Source of the DNA: UBA7236 sp964638865
GTDB lineage: Bacteria > Bacteroidota > Bacteroidia > Chitinophagales > BACL12
Reading direction: 5' to 3'
NCBI GenBank assembly: GCA_964638865.1
Contig: CAZXBG010000146.1
Coordinates: forward strand, 1 to 9,470
DNA length: 9,470 bases
Part shown: positions 1 to 6,415 of the stretch, piece by piece
Layout: every line of letters starts with the position of its first letter
Position numbering within the stretch: the stretch's first letter is position 1
Program-made: the position numbers and the translations under genes
The notes under the pieces: generated by a model
Told to the model about the DNA's origin: nothing
Seen by the model: only the letters and a program-made list of their open reading frames with translations
Database searches by the model: none

Positions 1-10
1 TTTAATAGGA

Positions 11-100
11 GTGAAGACACTGCCTTTGCATTCCGGTAGTGAGACGCTGCTGATGGGATCGGCAGCGTCTCACCCCACATTGCCCCAGCAGTGTCTTCAC
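11..100. repeat. Nested palindrome with two related arm pairs
   Basis: The outer arms are GTGAAGACACTGC (11-23) and its exact reverse complement (88-100). The inner arms are GTGAGACGCTGC (39-50) and its exact reverse complement (62-73), with an 11-nt loop at 51-61. Outer and inner arms are clearly related (GTGA[A]GAC[A/G]CTGC), so the structure looks like one arm family present twice, one pair inside the other. It is more GC-rich than its surroundings. It lies about 50 nt past the stop of the minus-strand propeller gene and would fold into a strong RNA hairpin there, but no T-tract follows on either strand, so it is not a canonical intrinsic terminator. No transposase is nearby. It most resembles a dispersed intergenic palindromic element; that class assignment is inference. 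Confidence 0.85.
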
Positions 101-148
101 ACGGAAAAAAATAAACTTTCCTATACAGATAATTATTTGGAAATAAAT

Positions 149-1942
149 TTAATTCCAATTCGAGCAGAATGGTGAGACGCTGCTGAACGTGCTTGTCGGC
201 TCCGAATTTGTTCTGGTCTCTTTTATTATAAGGGAAGCAACAGAATTGTTCTCCTCAAAAATCAGCTCACGTCCATCCTGCAATAACAGATCATGATTAA
301 ACATGTTTTGCAAACGCATGCTGTAAAACTCGACAAATGGATTTTCGCGCATCCAATTTTCATAATTTTTAGTTTCGGGTGCTTCTACTTCTGCTATTTT
401 TTTGGTTAAAAGATCATATTCATAATGTAAACCATTTTGTGTAGTTACATAAATATGATTTTGTTTTGCATCCATAGCAATGTATTTTTCTTCAATTGCA
501 TCGCTGTATTTTGATGTTGTAACCAATGGTGAACTTACGCCTGCATTTTTTAATTCTAATTCAAAATTGTTTTCTATAATTTTAAGATCGGGTAATGAAC
601 GGGTATGGATACTGTTTGTTTTGGAATAAAACCAACACTTTCCATCACTCATTCCAAGGTAATAGGGAAGGGTTTCGGGATTACTTTTTGTGGCGTCTAA
701 TCTTTTTACTTCCTTGCCCGTTGCCGCATCAATAACCGTAAGCTGATAATCAGTTCTGCCATTTACAAATATTCCGTCCTGACTAAGTTTTGTAAAATAA
801 CTGTTTGCAGTTATAAAAAAACGTTTTTCCTTTTGAATGGCAGTGCCCAGATAATATAACTGCGCATAATAATCATCTTTGCTAATAATATTTCTCCAGA
901 ATATTTTTCCTGTTTTAATATTTACACACAAGAGTTGATTGTCGATTCCGATAAATAATGTATCTCCGCTAAAAAAACTTCCTGAAATATTAAAGGAACT
1001 TCTGTAATTACCCAAAACAATTCCGGTTTTTACCGAATAATCTGCTTTGAGCGAATTTGTATTTACAAGACTCATCAATAAATTGGGTTCATCTCCTATT
1101 TTATCGGAGTGAAAAATTATAACATGATCAGCACCTAATGAATTGGGGTTAATAAATTTTGATTGTTCCGTATCGTAGTCGGATAAAAATACAGGTTCAA
1201 TGTACTTTCCTGTTGTATTGCTTGCAACAATTTTTTTAACCGGTTCAATACAATCTGATTTTGTAATGGTGCGAACGGAATTTCCTTCAAAAGTATAAGT
1301 ACAACTGTCAATTCCTGTAACGCTGTTTGAAGTAAGTCCGATATCGGAAAAGGAATTCAGGTCGGAAGCTTTTTCCATTATTTTTTCATATAGCTGATCC
1401 AGTTGCGGCGTTTCTCCCATCTTCGCTTTTTCGACAATATCATTTATCAGAGTATTAAAATTATCGGTCTTTAATTCCGTTATTTGTGGCTCTGTAGTGG
1501 CAAATGTTTTTGCATCAACATACACCGGTTTTCCTGTAATTGTGGTGATCTTTAAAGTATTGGAATATTTATTATATCCAAATAACTCTTCCAGATTTCC
1601 TAAATAGTCGTTTGCCATTGCAACACCTTCCGACAGATCGCTATTTGCGTTTATGATATTTTCCTGGGTATGAATTGTTTCAAAATCGGTTAAATTAATT
1701 CCATGTAAACCATCTTTTTTATTATATAACCAGATGATATTATTTCCCACTCCAACAATTTTGGTAAGCGCATCAGGATAATTACCTAATACTTCTCTTT
1801 TTATTTGTTCGCCACTGCTGAGATCGCGCAGGGTTAAACGTACATCGTTAGAGCCACTGCGTTGAGTAAATCCTCCCGAACGTTCATAAATTCTTGTTTT
1901 AAAAACTCCTTCCAGACTTAATAAATAATTTTTGCCATTCAT
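149..1942 (-). CDS. PQQ-like beta-propeller protein (open part of an interrupted gene)
   Basis: This open frame encodes 597 residues resembling a PQQ-like (quinoprotein-type) beta-propeller. Blade-like stretches are visible: VGNNIIWLY...GLHGINL (about 65-84), GDTLFIGIDNQLLCVNIKTG (326-345) followed by KIFWRN, YQLTVIDAATGKEVKRL (399-415) and QNHIYVTTQNGLHYEYDL (494-511). The middle (about 160-200) looks helical and charged. Such domains usually act as periplasmic scaffolds or sensors; the specific role here is unknown. The ATG at 1942 has no Shine-Dalgarno sequence. The same frame continues upstream through one TGA (1996-1994) into an ATG at 2119 that encodes a membrane anchor, so this is probably the body of a longer gene of about 655 residues rather than a natural start. 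The last residues are encoded by a copy of the palindrome arm at 172-186, so the C-terminus may be altered. Confidence 0.7.
   Translation of the reverse strand: MNGKNYLLSLEGVFKTRIYERSGGFTQRSGSNDVRLTLRDLSSGEQIKREVLGNYPDALTKIVGVGNNIIWLYNKKDGLHGINLTDFETIHTQENIINANSDLSEGVAMANDYLGNLEELFGYNKYSNTLKITTITGKPVYVDAKTFATTEPQITELKTDNFNTLINDIVEKAKMGETPQLDQLYEKIMEKASDLNSFSDIGLTSNSVTGIDSCTYTFEGNSVRTITKSDCIEPVKKIVASNTTGKYIEPVFLSDYDTEQSKFINPNSLGADHVIIFHSDKIGDEPNLLMSLVNTNSLKADYSVKTGIVLGNYRSSFNISGSFFSGDTLFIGIDNQLLCVNIKTGKIFWRNIISKDDYYAQLYYLGTAIQKEKRFFITANSYFTKLSQDGIFVNGRTDYQLTVIDAATGKEVKRLDATKSNPETLPYYLGMSDGKCWFYSKTNSIHTRSLPDLKIIENNFELELKNAGVSSPLVTTSKYSDAIEEKYIAMDAKQNHIYVTTQNGLHYEYDLLTKKIAEVEAPETKNYENWMRENPFVEFYSMRLQNMFNHDLLLQDGRELIFEENNSVASLIIKETRTNSEPTSTFSSVSPFCSNWN
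172..186. repeat. Third copy of palindrome arm, inside CDS 3' end
   Basis: GTGAGACGCTGCTGA at 172-186 is a 15-nt exact direct copy of 39-53, the inner left arm plus three loop bases. No partner arm in inverse orientation follows it. On the minus strand it lies within the last codons of the propeller gene and encodes the residues around FSSVS near the C-terminus. Confidence 0.8.
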
Positions 1943-1993
1943 GTCAACAGGTAATACTTGATATAAGCTGGTTGCATCGCTGGTTTTTCCTGA

Positions 1994-2119
1994 TCACAAT
2001 ATTCCGGAGCGGCCGCATTCTTTAAAGGAAAAGAAGAATACGATACTCATAATTGCAACAAATACTACAACTGCAACTGCGAGGAGGGGTTTTCTTCGGT
2101 TGGGTTCGTGGAAGGTCAT
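1994..2119 (-). pseudogene. 5' fragment (membrane anchor) of the propeller gene, ended by in-frame TGA
   Basis: Reading minus from the ATG at 2119 gives 41 residues starting MTFHEPNRRKPLLAVAV and then the hydrophobic run VVVFVAIMSIVFFFSF, followed by KECGRSGIL and TGA (1996-1994). The RRK before the hydrophobic segment suggests an N-in transmembrane anchor or uncleaved signal. After the TGA the frame stays open (SGKTSDATSLYQVLPVD) and runs directly into the ATG at 1942, with no frame change. Because both sides share one frame, a single-base substitution or assembly error explains the break better than a frameshift. Three other genes here end in TGA, so reassignment of TGA is unlikely. TAATTTTG on the minus strand (2131-2124) fits TAnnTTTG but lies very close to the ATG and lacks a clear upstream TTTG. 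Confidence 0.65.
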
Positions 2120-2200
2120 GTATCAAAATTAAAATAAAATGAGATTATTTTGAAGATTGTGTTTTGCGCAGGGTGAGGGTTTTCCGCTTTGGTTGCTGGT

Positions 2201-2703
2201 GTATTAAAAGGTTATCCGCAGCGGTGCAGAGCGCACAGAGTTTGTAGGTTGTGAGTTTGCAGGTGTTTNNNNNNNNNNNNNNNNNNNNNNNNNNNNNNNN
2301 NNNNNNNNNNNNNNNNNNNNNNNNNNNNNNNNNNNNNNNNNNNNNNNNNNNNNNNNNNNNNNNNNNNNGATAAACAAATGTATTAATTACCCGCAGAGTT
2401 GCAGAGTGCGCAGAGTTTGTAGGTTGTGAGTTTTGGATAAAGAAATGGAAAGGTACCCGCAGCGGTGCAGGGCGCGCAGAGTTTGTAGGTTGTGCGTTTG
2501 CAGGTGTTTGATAAACAAATGTATTAATTACCCGCAGAGTTGCAGAGTGCGCAGAGTTTGTAGGATGTGGGTTTTGGATAAAGAAATTAAAAGGTTATCC
2601 GCAGAGGTGCAGAGTGCGCAGAGTTTGTAGGTTGAGAGTTTGCAGGTGTTGGATAAATAAATGGAAAGTTTTCACGCATAGAGCGCAGAGTTTGCAGGGT
2701 GTG
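2201..2703. repeat. Tandem array of alternating 75-bp and 66/67-bp units
   Basis: The recurring core is CCGCAG(C/A)G(G/T)TGCAG followed by a GCGCAGAGTTTGTAGG-like block. Core starts lie at 2216, 2391, 2457, 2532 and 2599, with a degenerate one near 2674. Spacings are 75 (after removing the 100 N), 66, 75, 67 and 75, so two unit types alternate. One ends in GTTTGCAGGTGTTTGATAAA and an AT-rich tail; the other ends in GTTTTGGATAAAGAAAT. Units of the same type resemble each other more than their neighbours, which points to amplification as a dimer of about 141 bp. Edges are degenerate: AAAAGGTTAT at 2206-2215 precedes the first core, and a broken core ends the array near 2700. Function is unknown. 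Confidence 0.85.
2269..2368. other. Assembly gap (100 N) inside the tandem array
   Basis: Exactly 100 N, the usual placeholder for a scaffold gap of unknown size. The left flank ends ...GCAGGTGTTT and the right flank begins GATAAACAAATG; joined directly they recreate the intact junction seen at about 2499-2520. The missing sequence is therefore probably zero or a whole number of repeat dimers. Confidence 0.95.
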
Positions 2704-2826
2704 AAATGGTGTTATTTTTAAAGATGTGTTTTGTGAAGGGTTTTGATTTCGAGGAGAGGAGGCAGAGGGGCAGAGGACGTAAAGGAACACCCAATTTAGT
2801 TTCATTGTATTAAACACATACCACAT

Positions 2827-2878
2827 CTTTGCGGCTTTGCGACTTTGCGTGAAAAAAATAAAAAATGTCACGCAAAGT
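2827..2878. repeat. CTTTGCG triplicate with inverted repeat
   Basis: CTTTGCG occurs three times at an 8-nt period (2827, 2835, 2843). The last copy is part of ACTTTGCGTGA (2842-2852), which pairs perfectly with TCACGCAAAGT (2868-2878) across an A-rich 15-nt loop. This lies about 50 nt beyond the nadE stop. Read on the minus strand, the hairpin is followed by CGCAAAG-type sequence and not by a T-run, so it does not look like an intrinsic terminator. Similar TTTGCG phrases are common dispersed repeats in Bacteroidota genomes, as I recall. Confidence 0.6.
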
Positions 2879-2925
2879 AGGTTTTGAGGCTGAGTGATGT
2901 AGGTTTGAATAGAAAATGAAAGGTT

Positions 2926-4581
2926 TTACGATAGATATTTTCCTTCAATGGGCATTCTTCTTCCGAAGCCGAAAGCTTTTGGAGAGATGCGCAAAACGGG
3001 AGGAAATTGGTAGCGTTTCCATTCGTTGCTGTTCACCATTTTTAAAGTTCTTCTTACGGTAAATTCATCGAAACCTAATTCTAAAATATCTTGCGGGCTT
3101 TGATGTAATTCGATATATTGAAATAATATTTTATCTAAAATATCGTAAGGAGGTAAAGTATCCTGATCTTTTTGTCCTGGCCGCAATTCGGCACTTGGTG
3201 GTTTGCTGATAATATTTTGCGGAATTATTTGTTTGTTGCGATTAATATATTTTACTAATTCGTACACTTCTGTTTTATAGAGATCTGCAAGTACAGCAAT
3301 TCCGCCACAAAGATCACCGTATAGAGTACCGTATCCGACGGCGGCTTCGCTTTTATTGGTAGTGTTCAATAAAATATATCCGTGTTTGTTGCACATGGCC
3401 ATTAATGTTAGTCCGCGAATACGAGCCTGAATATTTTCTTCTGTTACATCAAATGGTTTATTTTCAAAAAATGGATTTAATTCCTTATAAATAGATTCGT
3501 AAATATTTTTAATGGGAATAGTTTCATGGTTTATTCCAATATTTTCTGCAAGTGCCAATGCATCAGTAACCGAATGGTCTGTAGAAAATTGGGATGGCAT
3601 TAATAAACCCATTACATTTTCTTTCCCAAGTGCTTCTGCTGCAAGTACTGCTGTAACTGCTGAATCTATTCCGCCACTCAATCCCAGAATTGCTTTTTTA
3701 AATCCTAATTTTTCGAAATAATTTTTGATTCCTGTAATCAAGGCGCGATAAATTAAATCAATTTTTACTTTAGGTTGAACTTTATCTTCCGTTTGTGTTT
3801 TTGCGGAATTAATTACTTCATCCAGATCAAATATTTTCATCTGTTCCACAAAATACTCCATCTCCTCAAACACTACACTATTGGCATTTACCACTATGCT
3901 GCCGCCATCAAAAATAAGATCGGTTTGTGCCCCGCAGTGGTTCACATAAAATACCGGAATTTTATATTTAGCAGTATTTGCTTTTAGTGTTTCTATTCTG
4001 CCTTTGGCATGATCATAATCAAAAGGAGAAGCGGAAATATTCAACATTACTTCGGGTTTTATTTTATCCTTTATTAAAACATCCATAGGACATGCTTTAT
4101 ACATCGGATTATCATTTCCAACATTCCACAGGTCTTCACAAACTGTAAATGCGATCTTTCTTCCTTTAAATTCTATGTTTTGAAATTCGGTGCCGGGTTC
4201 AAAGTAGCGATATTCATCAAAAATATCATAAGTAGGTAATAAGGCTTTATTAATAATATGTTTTATCTCTCCCTCATAAATAAAAAATGCGGAATTATGT
4301 AGATCCTTTCCTTCAATTTTCGGATTTCGCGATGGAGATCCAACCACTACTGCAATATTTTTGGTGAGTGGTTTAATTTTTTCAATTACCGCATAACATT
4401 TATCAATAAAATCGTCGAAGTTTAAAAAATCACGGGGTGGATATCCACAAACACATAGTTCAGGAAATAAAATAATATCCGTTCCTTGTTTTTCAGACTG
4501 AGTGATATAGTCTGCGATCTTCAGAAAATTTTCTTCAAAATTTCCGATATGAACATTAATTTGTGCGAGGGCTATTTTCAT
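2926..4581 (-). CDS. nadE: Glutamine-dependent NAD+ synthetase
   Basis: This 551-residue cytoplasmic enzyme makes NAD+ from deamido-NAD+ (nicotinate adenine dinucleotide), ATP and ammonia released from glutamine. The N-terminal nitrilase-type glutaminase domain (about 1-250) shows the Glu-Lys-Cys triad in FPELCVCGYPP (E41), NKALLPTYDIFDEYRYF (K112) and FTVCEDLWN (C148). The C-terminal synthetase domain (about 275-551) has the ATP-pyrophosphatase loop SGGIDS (302-307), NTTNKSEAAVGYGTLYGD (406-423) and KPPSAELRPGQKDQDTLPPY (460-479). Length fits the fused bacterial form. The frame stays open to a TTG at 4611, but the ATG at 4581 begins MKIALAQINVHIGNF, the usual family N-terminus, and the extra ten codons run through a terminator hairpin, so 4581 is preferred. 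The barrel gene lies upstream on the same strand. Confidence 0.96.
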   Translation of the reverse strand: MKIALAQINVHIGNFEENFLKIADYITQSEKQGTDIILFPELCVCGYPPRDFLNFDDFIDKCYAVIEKIKPLTKNIAVVVGSPSRNPKIEGKDLHNSAFFIYEGEIKHIINKALLPTYDIFDEYRYFEPGTEFQNIEFKGRKIAFTVCEDLWNVGNDNPMYKACPMDVLIKDKIKPEVMLNISASPFDYDHAKGRIETLKANTAKYKIPVFYVNHCGAQTDLIFDGGSIVVNANSVVFEEMEYFVEQMKIFDLDEVINSAKTQTEDKVQPKVKIDLIYRALITGIKNYFEKLGFKKAILGLSGGIDSAVTAVLAAEALGKENVMGLLMPSQFSTDHSVTDALALAENIGINHETIPIKNIYESIYKELNPFFENKPFDVTEENIQARIRGLTLMAMCNKHGYILLNTTNKSEAAVGYGTLYGDLCGGIAVLADLYKTEVYELVKYINRNKQIIPQNIISKPPSAELRPGQKDQDTLPPYDILDKILFQYIELHQSPQDILELGFDEFTVRRTLKMVNSNEWKRYQFPPVLRISPKAFGFGRRMPIEGKYLS

Positions 4582-4609
4582 AAAAAAAGTCACGCTTTTT
4601 AGGCGTGAC
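4582..4609 (-). terminator. Intrinsic terminator of the beta-barrel gene, touching nadE start
   Basis: On the minus strand GTCACGC (4609-4603), loop CTAAAAA and GCGTGAC (4595-4589) form a perfect 7-bp stem, followed at once by seven T (4588-4582). It begins about 28 nt after the barrel-gene stop at 4638. The base after the last T is the A of the nadE ATG, so terminator and start codon abut. Because of this position it could also act as a leader element for readthrough transcripts. Confidence 0.8.
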
Positions 4610-4616
4610 AAATTTA
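4609..4616 (-). promoter_or_regulatory. Candidate -7 box for nadE (TAAATTTG)
   Basis: TAAATTTG on the minus strand (4616-4609) matches the Bacteroidota -7 consensus TAnnTTTG. Its final G is the first base of the terminator stem. No TTTG is seen at the expected upstream distance, so support is one box only. A start a few bases downstream would fall inside the 5' arm of the hairpin, giving a leader of about 25 nt that cannot refold the full terminator. Confidence 0.35.
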
Positions 4617-4637
4617 ATTCAATTATTTATAATCCGA

Positions 4638-5312
4638 TCAGAATAAAACGCCCAGGCGTATTCCGAATTGTTTAAGTGTTGAACTGTTATCATCAATATC
4701 ATCATCAATCACATTCGCGAATCCATTTTGGAAAAATATACCGGCCATAATAGAAGTGTTTTCAGCCATAGAATATTCTAATCCTGCACCCAAAGTTAAA
4801 CTCACGTTAAACAATTCATATTGAATACCTGATTCATTGTCTTTATCACGGAAGTTTATATCGGAATAAACCACCTCCCCATCTACAGAATAATCGCCTC
4901 TTGCCTTTATACAAATACCGGGTGTTACGCCAAATTGGCCATAATAACTGATATAGTTTATCTCATTAGTGCGCAATCTTACCGTGAGTGGTATTTCAAT
5001 ATATTGCGTTTTAGCATCCCATTCGGTTGTAAAAGGTACTCCCAATAGGGAATCGGAATATGTGATTCCGGAGTTAGCATAATTAATAATGAGTCCCGTT
5101 GAAAAGGCGTATCTCTCAACACTGCCAATCGTTTGATCGAAAAGCAACCCATATTGGAAACCAACTTTTGTCCCAATATTTTCTGATTTATCGCCTTCTA
5201 CCCTTAACCAGTCAAAAACCGGAGATGCGGTAAGCCCGAAACGAAATTCTTGTGCACGCATAGTGGTTATCACCAAACAAAATATACCAACAGATAATAT
5301 AATTTTCTTCAT
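4638..5312 (-). CDS. Outer-membrane beta-barrel protein (porin-like family)
   Basis: This 224-residue protein has a clear signal peptide: MKK, a hydrophobic core, and a likely cut after MRA (residue 20) before QEFRFGL. The mature part is built of alternating amphipathic strands and ends QFGIRLGVLF; a terminal Phe after a beta-strand is typical of BAM-inserted outer-membrane proteins. Size and pattern fit the small eight-stranded barrels common in Bacteroidota (OMP_b-brl_2-like); the ligand or role is unknown. The ATG at 5312 is well placed for the signal peptide. The gene diverges from gldB with 42 bp between start codons and has its own terminator before nadE. A link to GldB is suggested only by position. 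Confidence 0.85.
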   Translation of the reverse strand: MKKIILSVGIFCLVITTMRAQEFRFGLTASPVFDWLRVEGDKSENIGTKVGFQYGLLFDQTIGSVERYAFSTGLIINYANSGITYSDSLLGVPFTTEWDAKTQYIEIPLTVRLRTNEINYISYYGQFGVTPGICIKARGDYSVDGEVVYSDINFRDKDNESGIQYELFNVSLTLGAGLEYSMAENTSIMAGIFFQNGFANVIDDDIDDNSSTLKQFGIRLGVLF

Positions 5313-5338
5313 ACCTTTTTAGTTTTACAGTTGAAAAG

Positions 5339-5366
5339 CAAAGATAAAGTAAACATGTATTACAAA
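5339..5366 (-). promoter_or_regulatory. Candidate promoter of the beta-barrel gene
   Basis: On the minus strand TATCTTTG (5346-5339) matches TAnnTTTG, with TTTG (5366-5363) 16 nt upstream, slightly shorter than the usual spacing. The box lies about 26 nt before the ATG at 5312. The upstream TTTG lies within the first codons of the divergent gldB gene, so the two control regions overlap. Confidence 0.45.
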
Positions 5367-6413
5367 CATAAGTCATTTTTAATTAATATCTATATTTTAT
5401 TCCTGGGAGTTTTATTGTTTTCTGCCTGTAAAAAGGAAAATAAAAATCCTGATCCGGATATTTCACATATAGATTCGCCAAACGCGGAGATAATAAGACT
5501 GGAGCAATTGATGGCAGCGGCGAACAGCAGCAATTACAAAGATATTTATAGTCAGATTGAGTCGCAATACCCTGAATTATTCCGTTCCTACTATAAAAAT
5601 TTCTGGGGTTTTGCGCCAAATGATACATTTCCGAAAACAGCAATTTACGACTCCCTTTATGCCAATACTGGCGGAAATGAATGGATGAACCGTCTTTTAG
5701 ATAGCGTAAATCTGGAATACGAAAATTTGGATGATGTAATAGAGGATCTCAATAAAGCATTGACCTATTATAAATATTATTTCCCCGATAGTACTTTGCC
5801 ACAATTTTATACTTATATCGGTCCTTTTGTTTACTGGACCTTGTTTGACAGTAGTTCGCTCGGGATTGAGCTCGACATGTATATGGGAGAACACTTTGCC
5901 AATTTTGGCAGTTTCGAAAATAATATGCCGCAATATATTATTACCAGATGTGCAAAACCTTATATCGTTATAAATATTATGAAGAGTCTTGTAGATGGTG
6001 CAATAGTAGACCTGGGAGCGGAAGCTACTATTCTGGATGCGATGTTGGCACAGGGCAAAATGTTATATTATCTCGATTGTATGCTTCCGGATCAGGAAGA
6101 TTCTGTGAAAATGGGATACACAGAAGAACAAATAATATGGTGTGCCGAAAACGAGGGAGAGATCTGGAAATTTTTAGCAGGACAGGAATTATTATTTTCA
6201 AAACGGGGGGATGAAAAAAGGCGATATACCGATGAGGCTCCAACTTCTGTAGGAATGCCCGGTGAATCGCCCGGAAGAGCCGCGGTTTGGACCGGTTGGC
6301 AGATAGTGCGTTCTTATATGCGAGAAAACCCGGATGTAACGCTTATGGAATTATTTAATGAGCCGGATGCGCTTACACTGCTTAAAAAATCAGGGTATGA
6401 ACCGGGAGATTGA
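5355..6413 (+). CDS. gldB: Gliding motility lipoprotein GldB homologue
   Basis: The protein has 352 residues. The N-terminus is a lipoprotein signal: MYYKHK, a hydrophobic stretch, and lipobox LFSAC with Cys25, followed by KKENKN. The body matches what I remember of GldB: a YYKYYFPDSTLPQFYTYIG segment (138-156), LGIELDMYMGEHF (169-181), LDAMLAQGKMLYYLDCMLP (227-245), MGYTEEQIIWCAENEGEIW (253-271), and SPG...WTGWQIVRSYMRENP (305-326). GldB is required for gliding in Flavobacterium johnsoniae, but its biochemical role is not settled, and homologues occur in non-gliding Bacteroidota. The frame is open to a TTG at 5331, but the ATG at 5355 gives a cleaner signal peptide. TACAGTTG at 5326-5333 is a one-mismatch -7 box. 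No gldC follows; the next gene is convergent with a 2-nt gap. Confidence 0.8.
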   Translation: MYYKHKSFLINIYILFLGVLLFSACKKENKNPDPDISHIDSPNAEIIRLEQLMAAANSSNYKDIYSQIESQYPELFRSYYKNFWGFAPNDTFPKTAIYDSLYANTGGNEWMNRLLDSVNLEYENLDDVIEDLNKALTYYKYYFPDSTLPQFYTYIGPFVYWTLFDSSSLGIELDMYMGEHFANFGSFENNMPQYIITRCAKPYIVINIMKSLVDGAIVDLGAEATILDAMLAQGKMLYYLDCMLPDQEDSVKMGYTEEQIIWCAENEGEIWKFLAGQELLFSKRGDEKRRYTDEAPTSVGMPGESPGRAAVWTGWQIVRSYMRENPDVTLMELFNEPDALTLLKKSGYEPGD

Positions 6414-6415
6414 GA

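Larger units (their letters stand above)
2120..2925. other. Gene-free repeat-rich intergenic region
   Basis: About 800 bp separate the anchor start of the propeller gene (2119) from the nadE stop (2926). The region holds a tandem array with an assembly gap (about 2201-2703), then GCAGAG-type phrases (GGCAGAGGGGCAGAGG near 2760-2776), then a TTTGCG repeat with an inverted repeat (2827-2878). Open frames here, such as plus 2433-2630 and minus 2587-2871, merely translate repeats and have no family features. I see no RNA gene. Confidence 0.7.

Noticed and set aside
11..100. Palindrome as an intrinsic terminator of the propeller gene
   Set aside because: No T-tract follows the stem on the minus strand (TCCTATTAAA follows).
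1994..1996. TGA as selenocysteine or reassigned codon
   Set aside because: gldB, apaG and the barrel gene end in TGA, and I see no obvious selenocysteine-type hairpin just downstream.
2009..2016. NotI-type octamer GCGGCCGC near the in-frame TGA, suggestive of a cloning junction
   Set aside because: The reading frame runs continuously through it (KECGRSGIL) and flanking sequence on both sides belongs to the same gene; no vector-like sequence is seen.
2433..2630. Plus-strand open frame rich in Cys and Arg
   Set aside because: It is a translation of the tandem repeat: the peptide itself repeats (PQRCRARRVCR / PQSCRVRRVCR) and has no start context or family features.
2201..2703. Tandem array as a CRISPR
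   Set aside because: Spacers are themselves repeated and the cores vary; there is no pattern of constant repeat plus unique spacers, and no cas genes are present.
2587..2871. Minus-strand open frame of 94 residues
   Set aside because: It spans the end of the tandem array and the TTTGCG repeat, with no coherent protein features.
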